Numbered from the stretch's first letter, positions 49,670 through 58,758 are shown. The stretch is DNA of 64,000 nt from Phycisphaerae bacterium (GCA_025924315.1 JAICIO010000002.1:1-64000); one strand, 5' to 3'. Numbers and translations: made by a program. The notes: generated from the sequence alone by a model not told the origin.

Positions 49670-50578
49670 TTAATCCAGATCGACCGGCCCCGTGGTCGGC
49701 ATCGATAGGGTTGTGATTTTTCCGGCGAGGTCCGTCTTCTCGATCAGGGTCCCGGCGGGAATTCCCATGTTCTCGGTCTCGAATTTCGCCGGATCGATCC
49801 GCTTGTTCACATGGATGTTGATGAACTCGCGCTCTGTGGTTTTCAGAGGCTGCTGCGGCGCTTCGCCGACTTTGGATTTGAACTGAACACTGGTGACATG
49901 GACAGGCATCCAGACACCGTCGATCTGCTCTGCCGTCACATCGGTCGTCTGCTGAAGATCGCCGATCTCGGTGAACCCGGCCGTATGTGTCAACAGGAAT
50001 CCACGATCGGCATTGAATTCATAAATCGCGCGGTCTATCTCGCGCGCTGGGCCGATGGGGCTCATCGCAACCCACTTCACACGTACGATTCGCTCGTTCT
50101 TTTCGTTTCGCACCTCTTCAACACGATAGGTAAGCTGATCGAAATAAATTGCGCCTCGGAGTTCGCCGAAGCCAAGCCCAAATCCCCACAAAAGCGGGTC
50201 GTGCCCGGCCATAACATTAATCAGATCTGTTGTCATTTCGCTCGGCGGCTTGCCTGGAGCACGAAGATAGATGCGCACGTATTCGCTTCGCTCCCACAGC
50301 GCGATATACCGATCATTGATCACACAACGAGCATCCTTGAACATCGACGAATGATATGTGTTCGCCCGATTCGGGCCATCGTAGATGAAATGCCCGCCTG
50401 TCTGTCGATCGATGCCGAAATCAAACTCGATCGATCGAATCTTTGCGCGCGACGCTTCGTTCTTCGAAATCAGATCGTTGATCATCTGCCGAGCCGTTGG
50501 TTGCGCTGCGCGAGCGGAGTTGCCAGCCAACGATGCGATTAGCGTCACGATGAGTAACCGAGCTATGATAGTCCGCAT
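49670..50578 (-). CDS. secreted hypothetical protein
   Basis: The product has 302 residues with a clear signal peptide (about 1-24, ending ARA). The body is beta-rich: 'IRSIEFDFGIDRQTGGHFIY', then 'RVEEVRNEKNERIVRVKWVA' and 'FTEIGDLQQTTDVTAEQIDG'. Its fold pattern recalls LolA/outer-membrane-lipoprotein-sorting relatives that are frequent in planctomycetes as family-level expansions. No lipobox, so probably periplasmic. It is alone on its strand next to a divergent dehydrogenase. Confidence 0.6.
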   Translation of the reverse strand: MRTIIARLLIVTLIASLAGNSARAAQPTARQMINDLISKNEASRAKIRSIEFDFGIDRQTGGHFIYDGPNRANTYHSSMFKDARCVINDRYIALWERSEYVRIYLRAPGKPPSEMTTDLINVMAGHDPLLWGFGLGFGELRGAIYFDQLTYRVEEVRNEKNERIVRVKWVAMSPIGPAREIDRAIYEFNADRGFLLTHTAGFTEIGDLQQTTDVTAEQIDGVWMPVHVTSVQFKSKVGEAPQQPLKTTEREFINIHVNKRIDPAKFETENMGIPAGTLIEKTDLAGKITTLSMPTTGPVDLD

Positions 50579-50608
50579 GTCGCCGGATCATACGTTTCGT
50601 CAGCTAGG

Positions 50609-51580
50609 ATGGCCAGCAAACCCATGACATCCAACAGCCGCCCCATTGTGTTGATGACAGAGCATTCCGATCCGGTTCCTCTTCAATGGCTACGCGAGCG
50701 CGTGGATCTGCGCGAAGTGAAGCTGGACGATCCGAACTTCGAGCGTGAGATCGCGCACGCAGAGGGGTTGCTGGTGCGGACCTACACGCAGGTGAACGAA
50801 GCGCTGCTCGCCAAGGCGCCGAAGCTTCGCGTCGTGGCGCGCGGGGGAGTGGGCCTCGAAAACATTGACGTAAAGGCATGCCGCGCGCGCGGCATCGAAG
50901 TCGTTTACACCCCGGATGCGAATACGATCGCGGTGGGTGATTTCGTCTTCGGCTACATCCTGCAGTTGCTTCGGCCGTGGAATTTCTTTCGCGAGCGCGC
51001 GTATGCCAAGAAAGAGTTCAAGCGCATTCGCGACACGGTTCGCGGCCGGCAATTGAACGAGCTCACGATCGGCATCATCGGCATGGGCCGCGTCGGCCGA
51101 CGCGTCGGTCACATCGCCGCGAACGGCTTCGGCATGCGCGTGCTCTACAACGATCTGCTTGACGTGCACGAGCACGTGCACTTCCCCGCCACTTCCGTCG
51201 ATAAGAAGACACTCTATCGCGAAGCGGACATCCTTTCGCTTCACGTCACGATGCTGCCCGGCAACGAGAACATGATCGGCCGCGAGCAGCTTGCGATGAT
51301 GAAGCCCACCGCGATCGTGATCAACACCTCCCGCGGCGAAGTGCTCGATGCACAAGCGCTCGCGGATGCGATTCGCGAGAAACGTCTCGCCGGCGCGGCG
51401 CTCGACGTCTATCACCCCGAGCCGCCGCCACCGGATTTTCCACTCCTCGGACTGGACAACGTGCTGCTCACGCCGCATCTCGCGGCGCGAACCAATACCG
51501 CGATGGAAAACATGAGCTGGGTCGTCCGAGATGTGGTCGAAGTGCTCGAAGGTCGAAAGCCGAAGTACCCGGCGCCCTAG
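50609..51580 (+). CDS. D-2-hydroxyacid dehydrogenase
   Basis: The product has 323 residues (start 50609; ATG 50624 is an alternative). The substrate domain opens with 'GLLVRTYTQVNEALLAKAPK' and 'LRVVARGGVGLENIDVKACR'. The NAD fold is 'GIIGMGRVGRRVGHIA'. The catalytic triad is Arg in 'INTSRGEVLD', Glu in 'VYHPEPPPPD' and His in 'LTPHLAART'. This is the phosphoglycerate-dehydrogenase/hydroxyacid class. The ACT regulatory domain is absent, so 3-phosphoglycerate is one possible substrate among several. Stand-alone gene. Confidence 0.9.
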   Translation: MASKPMTSNSRPIVLMTEHSDPVPLQWLRERVDLREVKLDDPNFEREIAHAEGLLVRTYTQVNEALLAKAPKLRVVARGGVGLENIDVKACRARGIEVVYTPDANTIAVGDFVFGYILQLLRPWNFFRERAYAKKEFKRIRDTVRGRQLNELTIGIIGMGRVGRRVGHIAANGFGMRVLYNDLLDVHEHVHFPATSVDKKTLYREADILSLHVTMLPGNENMIGREQLAMMKPTAIVINTSRGEVLDAQALADAIREKRLAGAALDVYHPEPPPPDFPLLGLDNVLLTPHLAARTNTAMENMSWVVRDVVEVLEGRKPKYPAP

Positions 51581-51587
51581 CCCGTTC

Positions 51588-51648
51588 GCCGCTTGCGGCT
51601 TAGCGGGAATTGAAACGCCGTTCGACGTCGCGCTAAGCCGCAAGCGGC
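51588..51648. repeat. palindromic repeat, family D
   Basis: GCCGCTTGCGGCTTAGCG (51588-51605) and CGCTAAGCCGCAAGCGGC (51631-51648) are perfect 18-bp arms. Related in style to family C but not in sequence. Confidence 0.88.
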
Positions 51649-51657
51649 AGGAACGCA

Positions 51658-52200
51658 TCACACTTGATCGTACAACTCGCGCAACGCCTCACGAATGTTT
51701 CCGCGGTGTCGCGCGAAAAGCGATTCCACATCAACAGAATAATCCGGCCCCACAAGTCGCTCGATGATTTCGCGAAGCAACGCCGGATTCGTCGAGCATT
51801 CAACGACCGTCGTCAATCGTCCCGGCGAATGCGTCGTGACGATCAATCCCGCGGCGTGTCGGGTGCGCTTCTCGAAACTTCGCCACGCACGATCGGACAG
51901 CTGCTCGCAACCGTCGAAGCAGATCACATCGGACCGCCCGATGCTCTCGAAAAATGATTCATCGATCGTCCGATGCGCTTCATTCAACCGCAGAAACTTC
52001 GCGTGAAACTTGTGCTTCGCCAGATGCGGCGCGAGATCTTCGAGCAAGGTCGTCTTGCCGGATCCTTCCGCCCCGACGATCGCACCGCGATAGTTGAGTC
52101 TTTCGAGCCGATCCATCAGCTGCTCGAACGTCCAGCCCGGGGGCCGATAGCGAACCGTCAGCACGCGCTCGACGCGGAATGGATTCTCGCGGGCCTTCAT
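51658..52200 (-). CDS. small P-loop NTPase
   Basis: The product has 180 residues. Walker A is 'GAEGSGKTTLLEDL' near residue 43-56. A likely Walker B is 'DVICFDGCEQLSDRAW' near 95, followed by 'AAGLIVTTHSPGRLTTVVEC'. No other domain. It overlaps the preceding gene by four bases and ends in the operon of arrestin-like and DUF3592 proteins, so it may power or regulate that complex. Not assigned to a known family. Confidence 0.7.
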   Translation of the reverse strand: MKARENPFRVERVLTVRYRPPGWTFEQLMDRLERLNYRGAIVGAEGSGKTTLLEDLAPHLAKHKFHAKFLRLNEAHRTIDESFFESIGRSDVICFDGCEQLSDRAWRSFEKRTRHAAGLIVTTHSPGRLTTVVECSTNPALLREIIERLVGPDYSVDVESLFARHRGNIREALRELYDQV

Positions 52201-52571
52201 TTGTTCATCGCGGTATGCAGCTCGATTTCTTCGGCGGTGGGTGACATCGTGAAGGTCTGCCGCGTGGACTCCTTGCTCGGGCGAACCACCAGTTCCACCG
52301 CCCAGATCAGCGAGATGAGTTTGCCCGAGAAGCTGTATGGCGACGGCGGAAGCTCGAACTGGAACGGATAGCTCTGCGTCTGCTGCGGGTGCTCAAGCGT
52401 TGTGGAGTGAACGATCGTCACGTCCTGCGTGCCCTTGCCTTCGGTGTACCAGAAGAGGCGAAGATCAATCTCCGCCGCGGGTTGATTGAGCTTCCAGCTT
52501 GCAATCCCGCGAAGCGTTTCGCCGGGACCAAAGTGCGTGGCGCTTTCAAATTGGAGTTTCAGTTCGCTCAT
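52197..52571 (-). CDS. arrestin-like beta-sandwich protein
   Basis: The product has 124 residues without a leader. The pattern 'FGPGETLRGIASWKL' and alternating strands ('QSYPFQFELPPSPYSFSGKL', 'ISLIWAVELVV') match the N-terminal arrestin/Spo0M-type sandwich. The same phrase style appears in the C-terminal part of the DUF3592 protein just upstream. It overlaps both neighbours by four bases. Probably a cytosolic adaptor; no enzymatic motif. Confidence 0.65.
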   Translation of the reverse strand: MSELKLQFESATHFGPGETLRGIASWKLNQPAAEIDLRLFWYTEGKGTQDVTIVHSTTLEHPQQTQSYPFQFELPPSPYSFSGKLISLIWAVELVVRPSKESTRQTFTMSPTAEEIELHTAMNK

Positions 52572-54193
52572 GTTCGCACCTCGATCGGTTGAACGTCGAG
52601 GGGGTATTCGACATTAAGGTCCGGCCAATTCGGAATCTCACCACGCACCTTGATTGACCAGATGATCTTGTTGTGCGGCGCCTGGAACGAATGCATTGTG
52701 TTCGCGGGGACGTCGAACTTCGCTTCTCCGCGGGCGATATGCATCGCGGACGTTGCTTCAGTGACATCGATGATCTGAAACACGTTGGTGTCGGTGGCCG
52801 ACCGAGTCCCGCGCTGATAGGTCGCTTCCTCGCGCGCTTCAACGCGGATTTTGAGTTTGGTGATGCGATCGCTGCGGCCGTTGATTTGCCAGCGGACGGT
52901 GGCCTGCGTTCCAAGGATCAAAGCGCCCGGCAGAAGCTCGAGCTCGGCCGATGGATTGAACATTGCGAGGAAACTATAGATGACCCCGACGATCACGCCG
53001 ATTCCCACCGCGATAAACGGAATCATGAACAGCACCATGCAGATACTGTGGTCGTTGTTTAGCCATGCGTAGTATGCGATCGCAATAAATCCGTTCCAAA
53101 ACAGCGCGAAGATGACCATGCCAAGGAAGCGCTTGCGCGCCGTTGCGGCCGGTTTGAGCACGATGCTTTTCTGAATCGGCATCATGTGCGGCGCGGTGCT
53201 CGACGTTCCAATGCCGGGCCGTTTCATCGCCCAAATTTTCTCGTTCGACTGCGTGCGCCGCTGATATTTGTACATGCCGATCAGCCCGCCGGCGCCGACG
53301 AGCAGAAACAGGACGGGTAAAAACGGAAATATCCCTTCAGTCGTCCATCCCCGCACAAGCACTGCTTCGGTTGGATCATTTGGGTTGACGTAGCAGGTCG
53401 CGCGGCTACGCGGACGATACTGGTCCACCACCTTTTTCTTCCCCGCGAAGCCGCTCGATGATCCGCCGACAAAGTTGTAGCGAGCGGAGGTGTACGTCTG
53501 CCCGTTCACTTTGTATGTGTAAAGGATGTCGATGCTGTAGGTTGTTCCGTCGTCGTCGCTGTGTGACTGCACGCGGCTGGAAAGGATGGTGCACGGCGTA
53601 GCGGGCCAGCTTTTCGACGCGAAGATCTTTCGCTCGGTCGGGATCGTCCAAAAACACGTGACCGCCACGCCGATCAGGAAGAAGAGGCCGAAAAGAAACA
53701 CACCAACACCCAATTTTCTGACGCCACGTTCGGAGATGGGCGAGGCCTCGCCAGAGCCCGCGCTCGCGCGCGTCTTCCTTGGAAACCACACGTAGAACAA
53801 TCCCCCGCCACCGATGACGATGAAGATGATCGGAATGAATGCAAACGCGGCGATGGCCCATGGCGATTGCACTTCGAGCACAGCATCCGCCGCATTGGTC
53901 GGATTGACGAAACAACTGGATGAGGCGCCGCCGGGAAAACGCTTCTGAATCTTCTCAGCGTCCGAGTACTTTTCGGAATCGGTGTAGTTGGCGCGATAAG
54001 TCTTGCCGACGTAGCGCTTGCCACCGACGCTATAGCGGTAGGTCACCTCGAACGTGTAGCCGTTGCTCTTCGGCTCGATGGCGCTGCTCTGAATCGTGCA
54101 CGGCACTTTAGGCCAGTGCAGCATGCGAACGTCTTTGCTGATCTCCTTCGTCATCAGGACGAGGGCCATGACCCCAAAACCGCCAAAGATCAA
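52568..54193 (-). CDS. DUF3592 membrane protein with arrestin-like C-terminus
   Basis: 541 residues from TTG 54193, but no strong ribosome site is visible. An in-frame CTG at 54265, after a stop codon, would add about 24 residues ('SVSSSSRSGGVGGKLG') that look like a natural start, so the 5' end is uncertain. Two DUF3592 units (about 25-110 and 175-290) each carry 'WPxxPCTI', 'YTY.xxGxxY' and 'PxxAVL' and alternate with membrane helices (about 110-130, 150-175, 290-310, 360-400). The last 140 residues are an arrestin-like sandwich. It is the first gene of a three-gene coupled operon. Confidence 0.7.
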   Translation of the reverse strand: MIFGGFGVMALVLMTKEISKDVRMLHWPKVPCTIQSSAIEPKSNGYTFEVTYRYSVGGKRYVGKTYRANYTDSEKYSDAEKIQKRFPGGASSSCFVNPTNAADAVLEVQSPWAIAAFAFIPIIFIVIGGGGLFYVWFPRKTRASAGSGEASPISERGVRKLGVGVFLFGLFFLIGVAVTCFWTIPTERKIFASKSWPATPCTILSSRVQSHSDDDGTTYSIDILYTYKVNGQTYTSARYNFVGGSSSGFAGKKKVVDQYRPRSRATCYVNPNDPTEAVLVRGWTTEGIFPFLPVLFLLVGAGGLIGMYKYQRRTQSNEKIWAMKRPGIGTSSTAPHMMPIQKSIVLKPAATARKRFLGMVIFALFWNGFIAIAYYAWLNNDHSICMVLFMIPFIAVGIGVIVGVIYSFLAMFNPSAELELLPGALILGTQATVRWQINGRSDRITKLKIRVEAREEATYQRGTRSATDTNVFQIIDVTEATSAMHIARGEAKFDVPANTMHSFQAPHNKIIWSIKVRGEIPNWPDLNVEYPLDVQPIEVRT

Positions 54194-54323
54194 AAGGAAT
54201 ATCGAGGCGCCGAGTTTGCCACCGACGCCGCCGGAACGAGAGGAACTTGAGACGCTGATGTCCAGTCGCGGGGATTATGAAGTGCGCGCGTTGCAGTTGC
54301 CAGTAGACGCGAGGGCGGATTTT

Positions 54324-55820
54324 CTAAGCGGCCTTCGGCTTGGGCTTCGGCATCGAGAAGACTTTGACGCAGTTTCGGCCGCTGTGCTTGGCGTTGTAGA
54401 GCGCGAGGTCCGCGGCCTTGAGGATCTGGCCAGGCTGAGTGAACGGAATACCCTTCTCGAACGTGACAACGCCGAAGCTCGCGGTCACGGGAATATGCAG
54501 CTTTTCGTGCTGCACCGGTCGAGCGCCAACCGCGCGCCGTACGGTCTCTGCGACCGTCGCGGCGGTGCTTCGATTGGTGTCGGGCATGAGCAGCGCCATT
54601 TCCTCACCGCCGTAGCGCGCCGCGACGTCCTGCTGACGCGCCGCGGTCTTCAGCAGCTTGCCGATCACACGAATGACCTGGTCGCCCGCAGGATGACCGT
54701 ACTTGTCGTTCACGCTCTTAAACTTGTCGATGTCGATCAGCACGAGCGAGAGCGGCCGACCCATTTTCACCGACAACGCGAACTGCTCCGCGAGGAATTG
54801 ATCGAACCGCGCGCGGTTCGCGAGGCCCGTGAGCGCGTCGGTGGTCGCCTGTTCCTTGAGCTGAATGTTGATCTGCTGCAGCGTCGTCGCCTGCCGCTGC
54901 GATTGCAGCGTGATCTCGATCAGCGCTTCGTTCGCCTTCTTGAGAATCGCTTCGTATTCCTGCGTCGAGCCGACGTTGATCTCGAAGAGCGATGCGACTT
55001 CCTTCGTGCGCTTCCCGATGTCCGCGAGAAGCGCGTCGACTTCGGCTTCGGGCATCTGGTGACGTTCGAGAAACGTCTTGCGCACCGTCGCGATGGCCTG
55101 GGCGGGCTCCGGATCGACGAAGACGTCGGCGCAACCTCCGCTGAGCTCGACGACTTCGGCCAGCTTTTTGAGCCCCGGATCCGAAACCTCAGAGGATTTG
55201 TGGTGATGCGAAATCGGGATCGACAAGAGCGGCGGAAGCTTCCATTGTTCCGCGAGAATTCCACCGACCTCCGCGTGCGTTCCGCCGAGCGATTCCTGCT
55301 CGACCTCGCACAGTTCGCGATGCGTTTTGATCTTTTCGTGTACGACGCCGTACTCGTCGCCAACCACCTGGTCGAGCACGAGCATGCCGATGTCTTGGAG
55401 CAGCGCCGCGAGAAACGCTTCTTCCTGCTGCACGAGGTTAATCTTCGCCGCGATCGATCGGGCGGCCGTCGCGCTGAAGATGCTGCGCTTCCAGTATGTG
55501 ATGTGCTTAAATCCGCGACTCTTGTTCTTGGTGAGGTTTGTGACGAGCGAAAAACCGAGCACGAGCGTCTTCACCGATTGCAGGCCGAGGATGACGAGTG
55601 CGTGCGAGATCGTGCTGACATGCTGGCTGCGGCCGTAAAAGCTCGAGTTGACGGTGCGGAGAATCTTCGACGACAGCGCCGGATCCTTCGAGATGATCCG
55701 CGCGATTTCCGCGATATCGACGTCCGCCTTCTGCGCCAAATCCAACACCTGCACCGCGATCGACGGCAGCGATGGCAGGTTAGGGCACTGGCGGACTTTT
55801 TGAATGAGCTGTTCGTTCAT
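54324..55820 (-). CDS. HDOD-GGDEF signalling protein, diguanylate cyclase
   Basis: ATG at 55820 starts 'MNEQLIQKVRQCPNLPSLPS' and gives about 498 residues. An HDOD domain occupies about 10-210 ('RIISKDPALSSKILRTVNSS', 'ALVILGLQSVKTLVL', 'AALLQDIGMLVLDQ'), then a coiled linker to about 320, then a GGDEF domain: 'DALTGLANRARFDQFL', 'LVLIDIDKFKSVND', 'RYGGEEMALLMPD' (GGEEM active site). It makes cyclic di-GMP, coupled to an HDOD sensor module. Cytosolic. Not in an operon. Confidence 0.93.
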   Translation of the reverse strand: MNEQLIQKVRQCPNLPSLPSIAVQVLDLAQKADVDIAEIARIISKDPALSSKILRTVNSSFYGRSQHVSTISHALVILGLQSVKTLVLGFSLVTNLTKNKSRGFKHITYWKRSIFSATAARSIAAKINLVQQEEAFLAALLQDIGMLVLDQVVGDEYGVVHEKIKTHRELCEVEQESLGGTHAEVGGILAEQWKLPPLLSIPISHHHKSSEVSDPGLKKLAEVVELSGGCADVFVDPEPAQAIATVRKTFLERHQMPEAEVDALLADIGKRTKEVASLFEINVGSTQEYEAILKKANEALIEITLQSQRQATTLQQINIQLKEQATTDALTGLANRARFDQFLAEQFALSVKMGRPLSLVLIDIDKFKSVNDKYGHPAGDQVIRVIGKLLKTAARQQDVAARYGGEEMALLMPDTNRSTAATVAETVRRAVGARPVQHEKLHIPVTASFGVVTFEKGIPFTQPGQILKAADLALYNAKHSGRNCVKVFSMPKPKPKAA

Positions 55821-55968
55821 ACTCACGGCCGCATGTGGTTCACGTTCAGTCGGGACGAGGTCCCCACTGTTTATTATCGACCGTCCGAGCACCTCACTTT
55901 GTCAGTGTTTGCGGAATCGTGGAGAGACAATATCGGACGTGAGAATACGATGTGGAATCGCCGGGCGC

Positions 55969-56047
55969 GTCATTCTGAGCGAAGCGAAGAATCTCGACAT
56001 CGAGCACGTCTTACGATTTCGGGATCCTTCGCTTCGCTCAGGATGAC
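55969..56047. repeat. palindromic repeat, family B, copy 2
   Basis: GTCATTCTGAGCGAAGCGAA (from 55969) pairs with ...CTTCGCTTCGCTCAGGATGAC ending at 56047 with a few mismatches. Same family as 18168-18247. It lies between two minus-strand genes. Confidence 0.9.
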
Positions 56048-56086
56048 GTCTTCTTTTTTATGCGTTAGCGCTTTTCCAAAAACGCG

Positions 56087-57313
56087 TCACTTCAATGCAT
56101 CCTGCACTTCTTTGTCCCACTCGTTCTCTTCACCCGGGCCGTAGCCGATGTGGATTTGCTTGATGAGGCCGTCTTTGCCGATGATCACGGTTTGCGGAAT
56201 GCCCTGCACCTTGTACTTGTCGGCGATGTCGCCGGGATCGAGCAGGACGGGGACGGTCAGGCTTTTCTCCTTGAGGAAGTTGTCGATCGTTTCCTTGTCT
56301 TCCTTCTGGTTCATGCCGTAGACCTTCACGCCCTTGTCCGCGTATTTCTTCGCGAGCTCATCGATGTGCGGGAATCCGGCGACGCACGGGCCGCACCATG
56401 TCGCCCAGAAGTCGAGCACGACGACGTTACCCTTCAGCGACGCGAGCGACACTTCCTTGTCGTCCATGCCTTTGAGCTTGAAGTCCGGCGCCGGTTTGCC
56501 GACGAGCGCCATCGCGGCGTCCTGCTTGCCGAAATCTTCGGCCTTGGCGACCTTCGCTTCCTGCGGGGGAGTGAAGGCATACTGCGAATCGACGATCGTC
56601 GAGTCGGGCGAGATCTGCGAATAGGTGATCGTGATCAACGCCTTCTTCACGTCCGTCGCGCCCTTAGCCGCGAGCGCTTTGGCCATGTCGACGCGCCACT
56701 GTTTGATGAGATGCGTGTCGGGATCAATAACGGCGGTGATCTCTTGATCGTCCATCGTGAAGGTCAGGGCGGGATCGTCCTGGTTGTCGACCTTCACCTT
56801 CACCGCGGCGACGTTCGACTTGCCTTCGGTCAAGATCTTCGACGCGTCGTCCGCAAGCGCCAGCTCGAGCGACGGATTCTGCGTGTTGAGCAGCTCAGTG
56901 GCCGGCGAGGGAAGTTTATTGAGATCGCGCGAGCCTTTGTCGATGTCGCCGACGGTGTAAGCGCCGACGCCGGAGTTGAACACGTATGCCTTCACGCCGT
57001 CGGAGATGATGAGCACATCGTCCTTCATCTCGTGGCGGAACTTGTTCGGCGCGGTGTACATGGCGCTAAACTCGGCGCCGTAGGATTTCTGCTCGCCTGC
57101 GACGTCGATCGCGAATTCGAGATTGCCTGTGAGCTCGAGAGATTTGAGCTTGCTGTACGCGTCGCGCACCTGGTCGAGAAGTTTCTTCGCGTCGGGTGAG
57201 ATGGTGGCCGACTGGGTTGCGGCAGAGGCGGCGGGCTTGGTGTCCTGCGCACTGGCGACGGTCGCGAAAACGCAAGCGACGGCGAGAACGGTTCGTGCGA
57301 TGCGAGACGTCAT
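56087..57313 (-). CDS. exported thioredoxin-fold protein (TlpA-like) with N-terminal domain
   Basis: ATG at 57313 with GAGG six bases upstream gives about 408 residues; longer in-frame starts read into a family C repeat. Signal peptide about 1-23. Residues about 40-260 are a LolA/DUF2092-type domain ('KLKSLELTGNLEFAIDVAGE', 'MYTAPNKFRHEMKDDVLIIS'). Residues about 270-408 are a redoxin: 'VGKPAPDFKLKGMDDKEV', 'VLDFWATWCGPCVAGFPHID', 'VQGIPQTVIIGKDG'. The CxxC is intact. This fusion of a lipid-carrier-like domain and a thiol-disulfide domain recurs in planctomycetes; it probably acts in the periplasm. Confidence 0.88.
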   Translation of the reverse strand: MTSRIARTVLAVACVFATVASAQDTKPAASAATQSATISPDAKKLLDQVRDAYSKLKSLELTGNLEFAIDVAGEQKSYGAEFSAMYTAPNKFRHEMKDDVLIISDGVKAYVFNSGVGAYTVGDIDKGSRDLNKLPSPATELLNTQNPSLELALADDASKILTEGKSNVAAVKVKVDNQDDPALTFTMDDQEITAVIDPDTHLIKQWRVDMAKALAAKGATDVKKALITITYSQISPDSTIVDSQYAFTPPQEAKVAKAEDFGKQDAAMALVGKPAPDFKLKGMDDKEVSLASLKGNVVVLDFWATWCGPCVAGFPHIDELAKKYADKGVKVYGMNQKEDKETIDNFLKEKSLTVPVLLDPGDIADKYKVQGIPQTVIIGKDGLIKQIHIGYGPGEENEWDKEVQDALK

Positions 57314-57405
57314 AGCGAACCTCAGTGTTGGTGACACAACATCATAGCCGCTCGACGCTAAAACGTGACAATGGATCCGCTTGAATTGCGCCGAACCCGC
57401 ATCAG

Positions 57406-57461
57406 CCGCTTGGCGGTTTCGCAGAGGGAAACCGTGTTCGCTTTGCGAAACCGCCAAGCGG
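57406..57461. repeat. palindromic repeat, family C, copy 3
   Basis: CCGCTTGGCGGTTTCGCA (57406-57423) and TGCGAAACCGCCAAGCGG (57444-57461) are perfect 18-bp arms, 20-base loop. It stands between the redoxin start and the lptB stop. Confidence 0.9.
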
Positions 57462-57486
57462 CGGGACGCACTTGCCCTGCCATCGA

Positions 57487-58224
57487 TCACCCGAACTCGT
57501 CCCCGCGGAAGGTGTTGCCGAGGTACGCCGCTCGGACCGCCGGGTCGTTAATCACCTGCTTCGGCGTGCCCTCTTTAATTACCCGGCCATCCACGATGAT
57601 CAACGCGCGATCGCAGACGCGAAGCGTGAACGCGACGTCGTGGTCGGTAATGAGCACGCTCTTGCCGAACTCGTGCTTGAGCCGCTTCACTTCGCGACTC
57701 AGCTCTTCCTTCGCGATCGGATCGACACCCGCGAACGGTTCGTCGAGCAGGATCAACTTGGGATCCGTCACGAGGGCGCGGGCGATTTCAAGCTTTCGAC
57801 GCTCTCCGCCGCTTAGAGTTTCAGCGCGCTGATTGCGCTGCCGCGTCAGGCCATATTGTGCGAGCAGTCGCTCGGCGCGCTGGTTTCTTTCAGTCTTGGT
57901 GATCGCGCGCGTTTCGAGGATCGCCATCAGATTTTGCCAAACGGTCAGCCGGCGAAAGTCGCTGCGCTCCTGCGAGAGATAGCCCATGCCGAGCCGCGCG
58001 CGTTTGTACATCGGCAGATGCGTGACGTCCTGGGCGTCGAACGCGACCGCCCCGCTGTCCGGCACGATCATGCCGAGGATCATGCGGAAGGTGGTCGTTT
58101 TGCCGGCGCCGTTTCGGCCGAGCAGCCCGACGATCTCCTGCTGCGAAAGGACGAAGCTGATCTCGTCAACGACCGTGCGGCCGTTGTAGCTCTTCACCAA
58201 CTTGGTCGTTTCCAGCAGGTTCAT
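57487..58224 (-). CDS. lptB: LPS export ABC ATPase
   Basis: The product has 245 residues: Walker A 'GLLGRNGAGKTTTFRM' near 34-48, Q-loop 'GYLSQERSDFRRL', signature 'LSGGERRKLEIARAL', Walker B 'LILLDEPFAGVDP', H-loop 'VLITDHDV'. 'YLSQE.S.FRRLTV' and 'FAGVDPIA' are LptB hallmarks. LptB drives lipopolysaccharide transport to the outer membrane with LptFG. The partners are not in the window. Confidence 0.93.
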   Translation of the reverse strand: MNLLETTKLVKSYNGRTVVDEISFVLSQQEIVGLLGRNGAGKTTTFRMILGMIVPDSGAVAFDAQDVTHLPMYKRARLGMGYLSQERSDFRRLTVWQNLMAILETRAITKTERNQRAERLLAQYGLTRQRNQRAETLSGGERRKLEIARALVTDPKLILLDEPFAGVDPIAKEELSREVKRLKHEFGKSVLITDHDVAFTLRVCDRALIIVDGRVIKEGTPKQVINDPAVRAAYLGNTFRGDEFG

Positions 58225-58294
58225 AAATCACAATTTCTGCAAAGGGCGGGGCTAGTCTCGCGAGAAGAAATCGAAAATCAAGCGACGTAAACCG

Positions 58295-58303
58295 TGTGGA
58301 TAA
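58295..58303. other. DnaA-box-like 9-mer
   Basis: TGTGGATAA is the exact reverse complement of TTATCCACA, the DnaA-box consensus. A second copy in the same orientation is at 58543-58551, with A/T-rich sequence between. Confidence 0.4.
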
Positions 58304-58542
58304 CTCGTGGAAAACCGCGAAAAATCATCAGATTTCCGAGGAAATTGAGCCAATTTAAGCCGGCGTCTTAACTGTTTCCAAACATCAGGATTTTTTCTGC
58401 CAAAATCAATGTAACCCGAAATTGCGCCGCGACTTCCCGCAGATCCGCGCGCGACTTAGCGACTACGACGGCATCAGGGATTCCGGAAGGCGCCGTCGCG
58501 CGGGACATATGTAGCCGTCAAGCGCGTCACGTCTTGCCCAGT

Positions 58543-58551
58543 TGTGGATAA
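58543..58551. other. DnaA-box-like 9-mer, second copy
   Basis: Same 9-mer, TGTGGATAA, 240 bases further on in the same orientation as the copy at 58295. It is followed closely by the cold-shock promoter region, so a regulatory role is as possible as a replication role. Confidence 0.4.
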
Positions 58552-58758
58552 GTTCTTATCGCCAATGGCCATTTTGAGCGTTGACAGATTATAAAAGTTT
58601 TGCAGTTTTGCGGTGCCCTGCGTTATCGTTCTGCTCCGTTGTTGGTCGCTTCCTTCGTGGCACAGAGGAAGAAATCCGTTCGGGAAGGGCTCGGCGGAGT
58701 GAAGCGTGCCTAAGTTGGGAGGCCCCGCGCCTCCTCACGTCTGAAAGGAGTGGCTTGT

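Larger units (their letters stand above)
58225..58758. other. long intergenic region upstream of cold-shock gene
   Basis: About 534 bases with no supported gene. It holds two perfect DnaA-box-like 9-mers TGTGGATAA (58295-58303, 58543-58551), an A/T-rich stretch (about 58318-58405) and TTGACA at 58581. A TTGCAG (58601) with TATCGT (58624) spaced by 17 is the best candidate promoter for the cold-shock gene, giving a long untranslated leader. Confidence 0.6.

Noticed and set aside
57314-57490. N-terminal extension of the thioredoxin-fold protein
   Set aside because: It reads through the family C palindrome. ATG 57313 gives a signal peptide and has a ribosome site.
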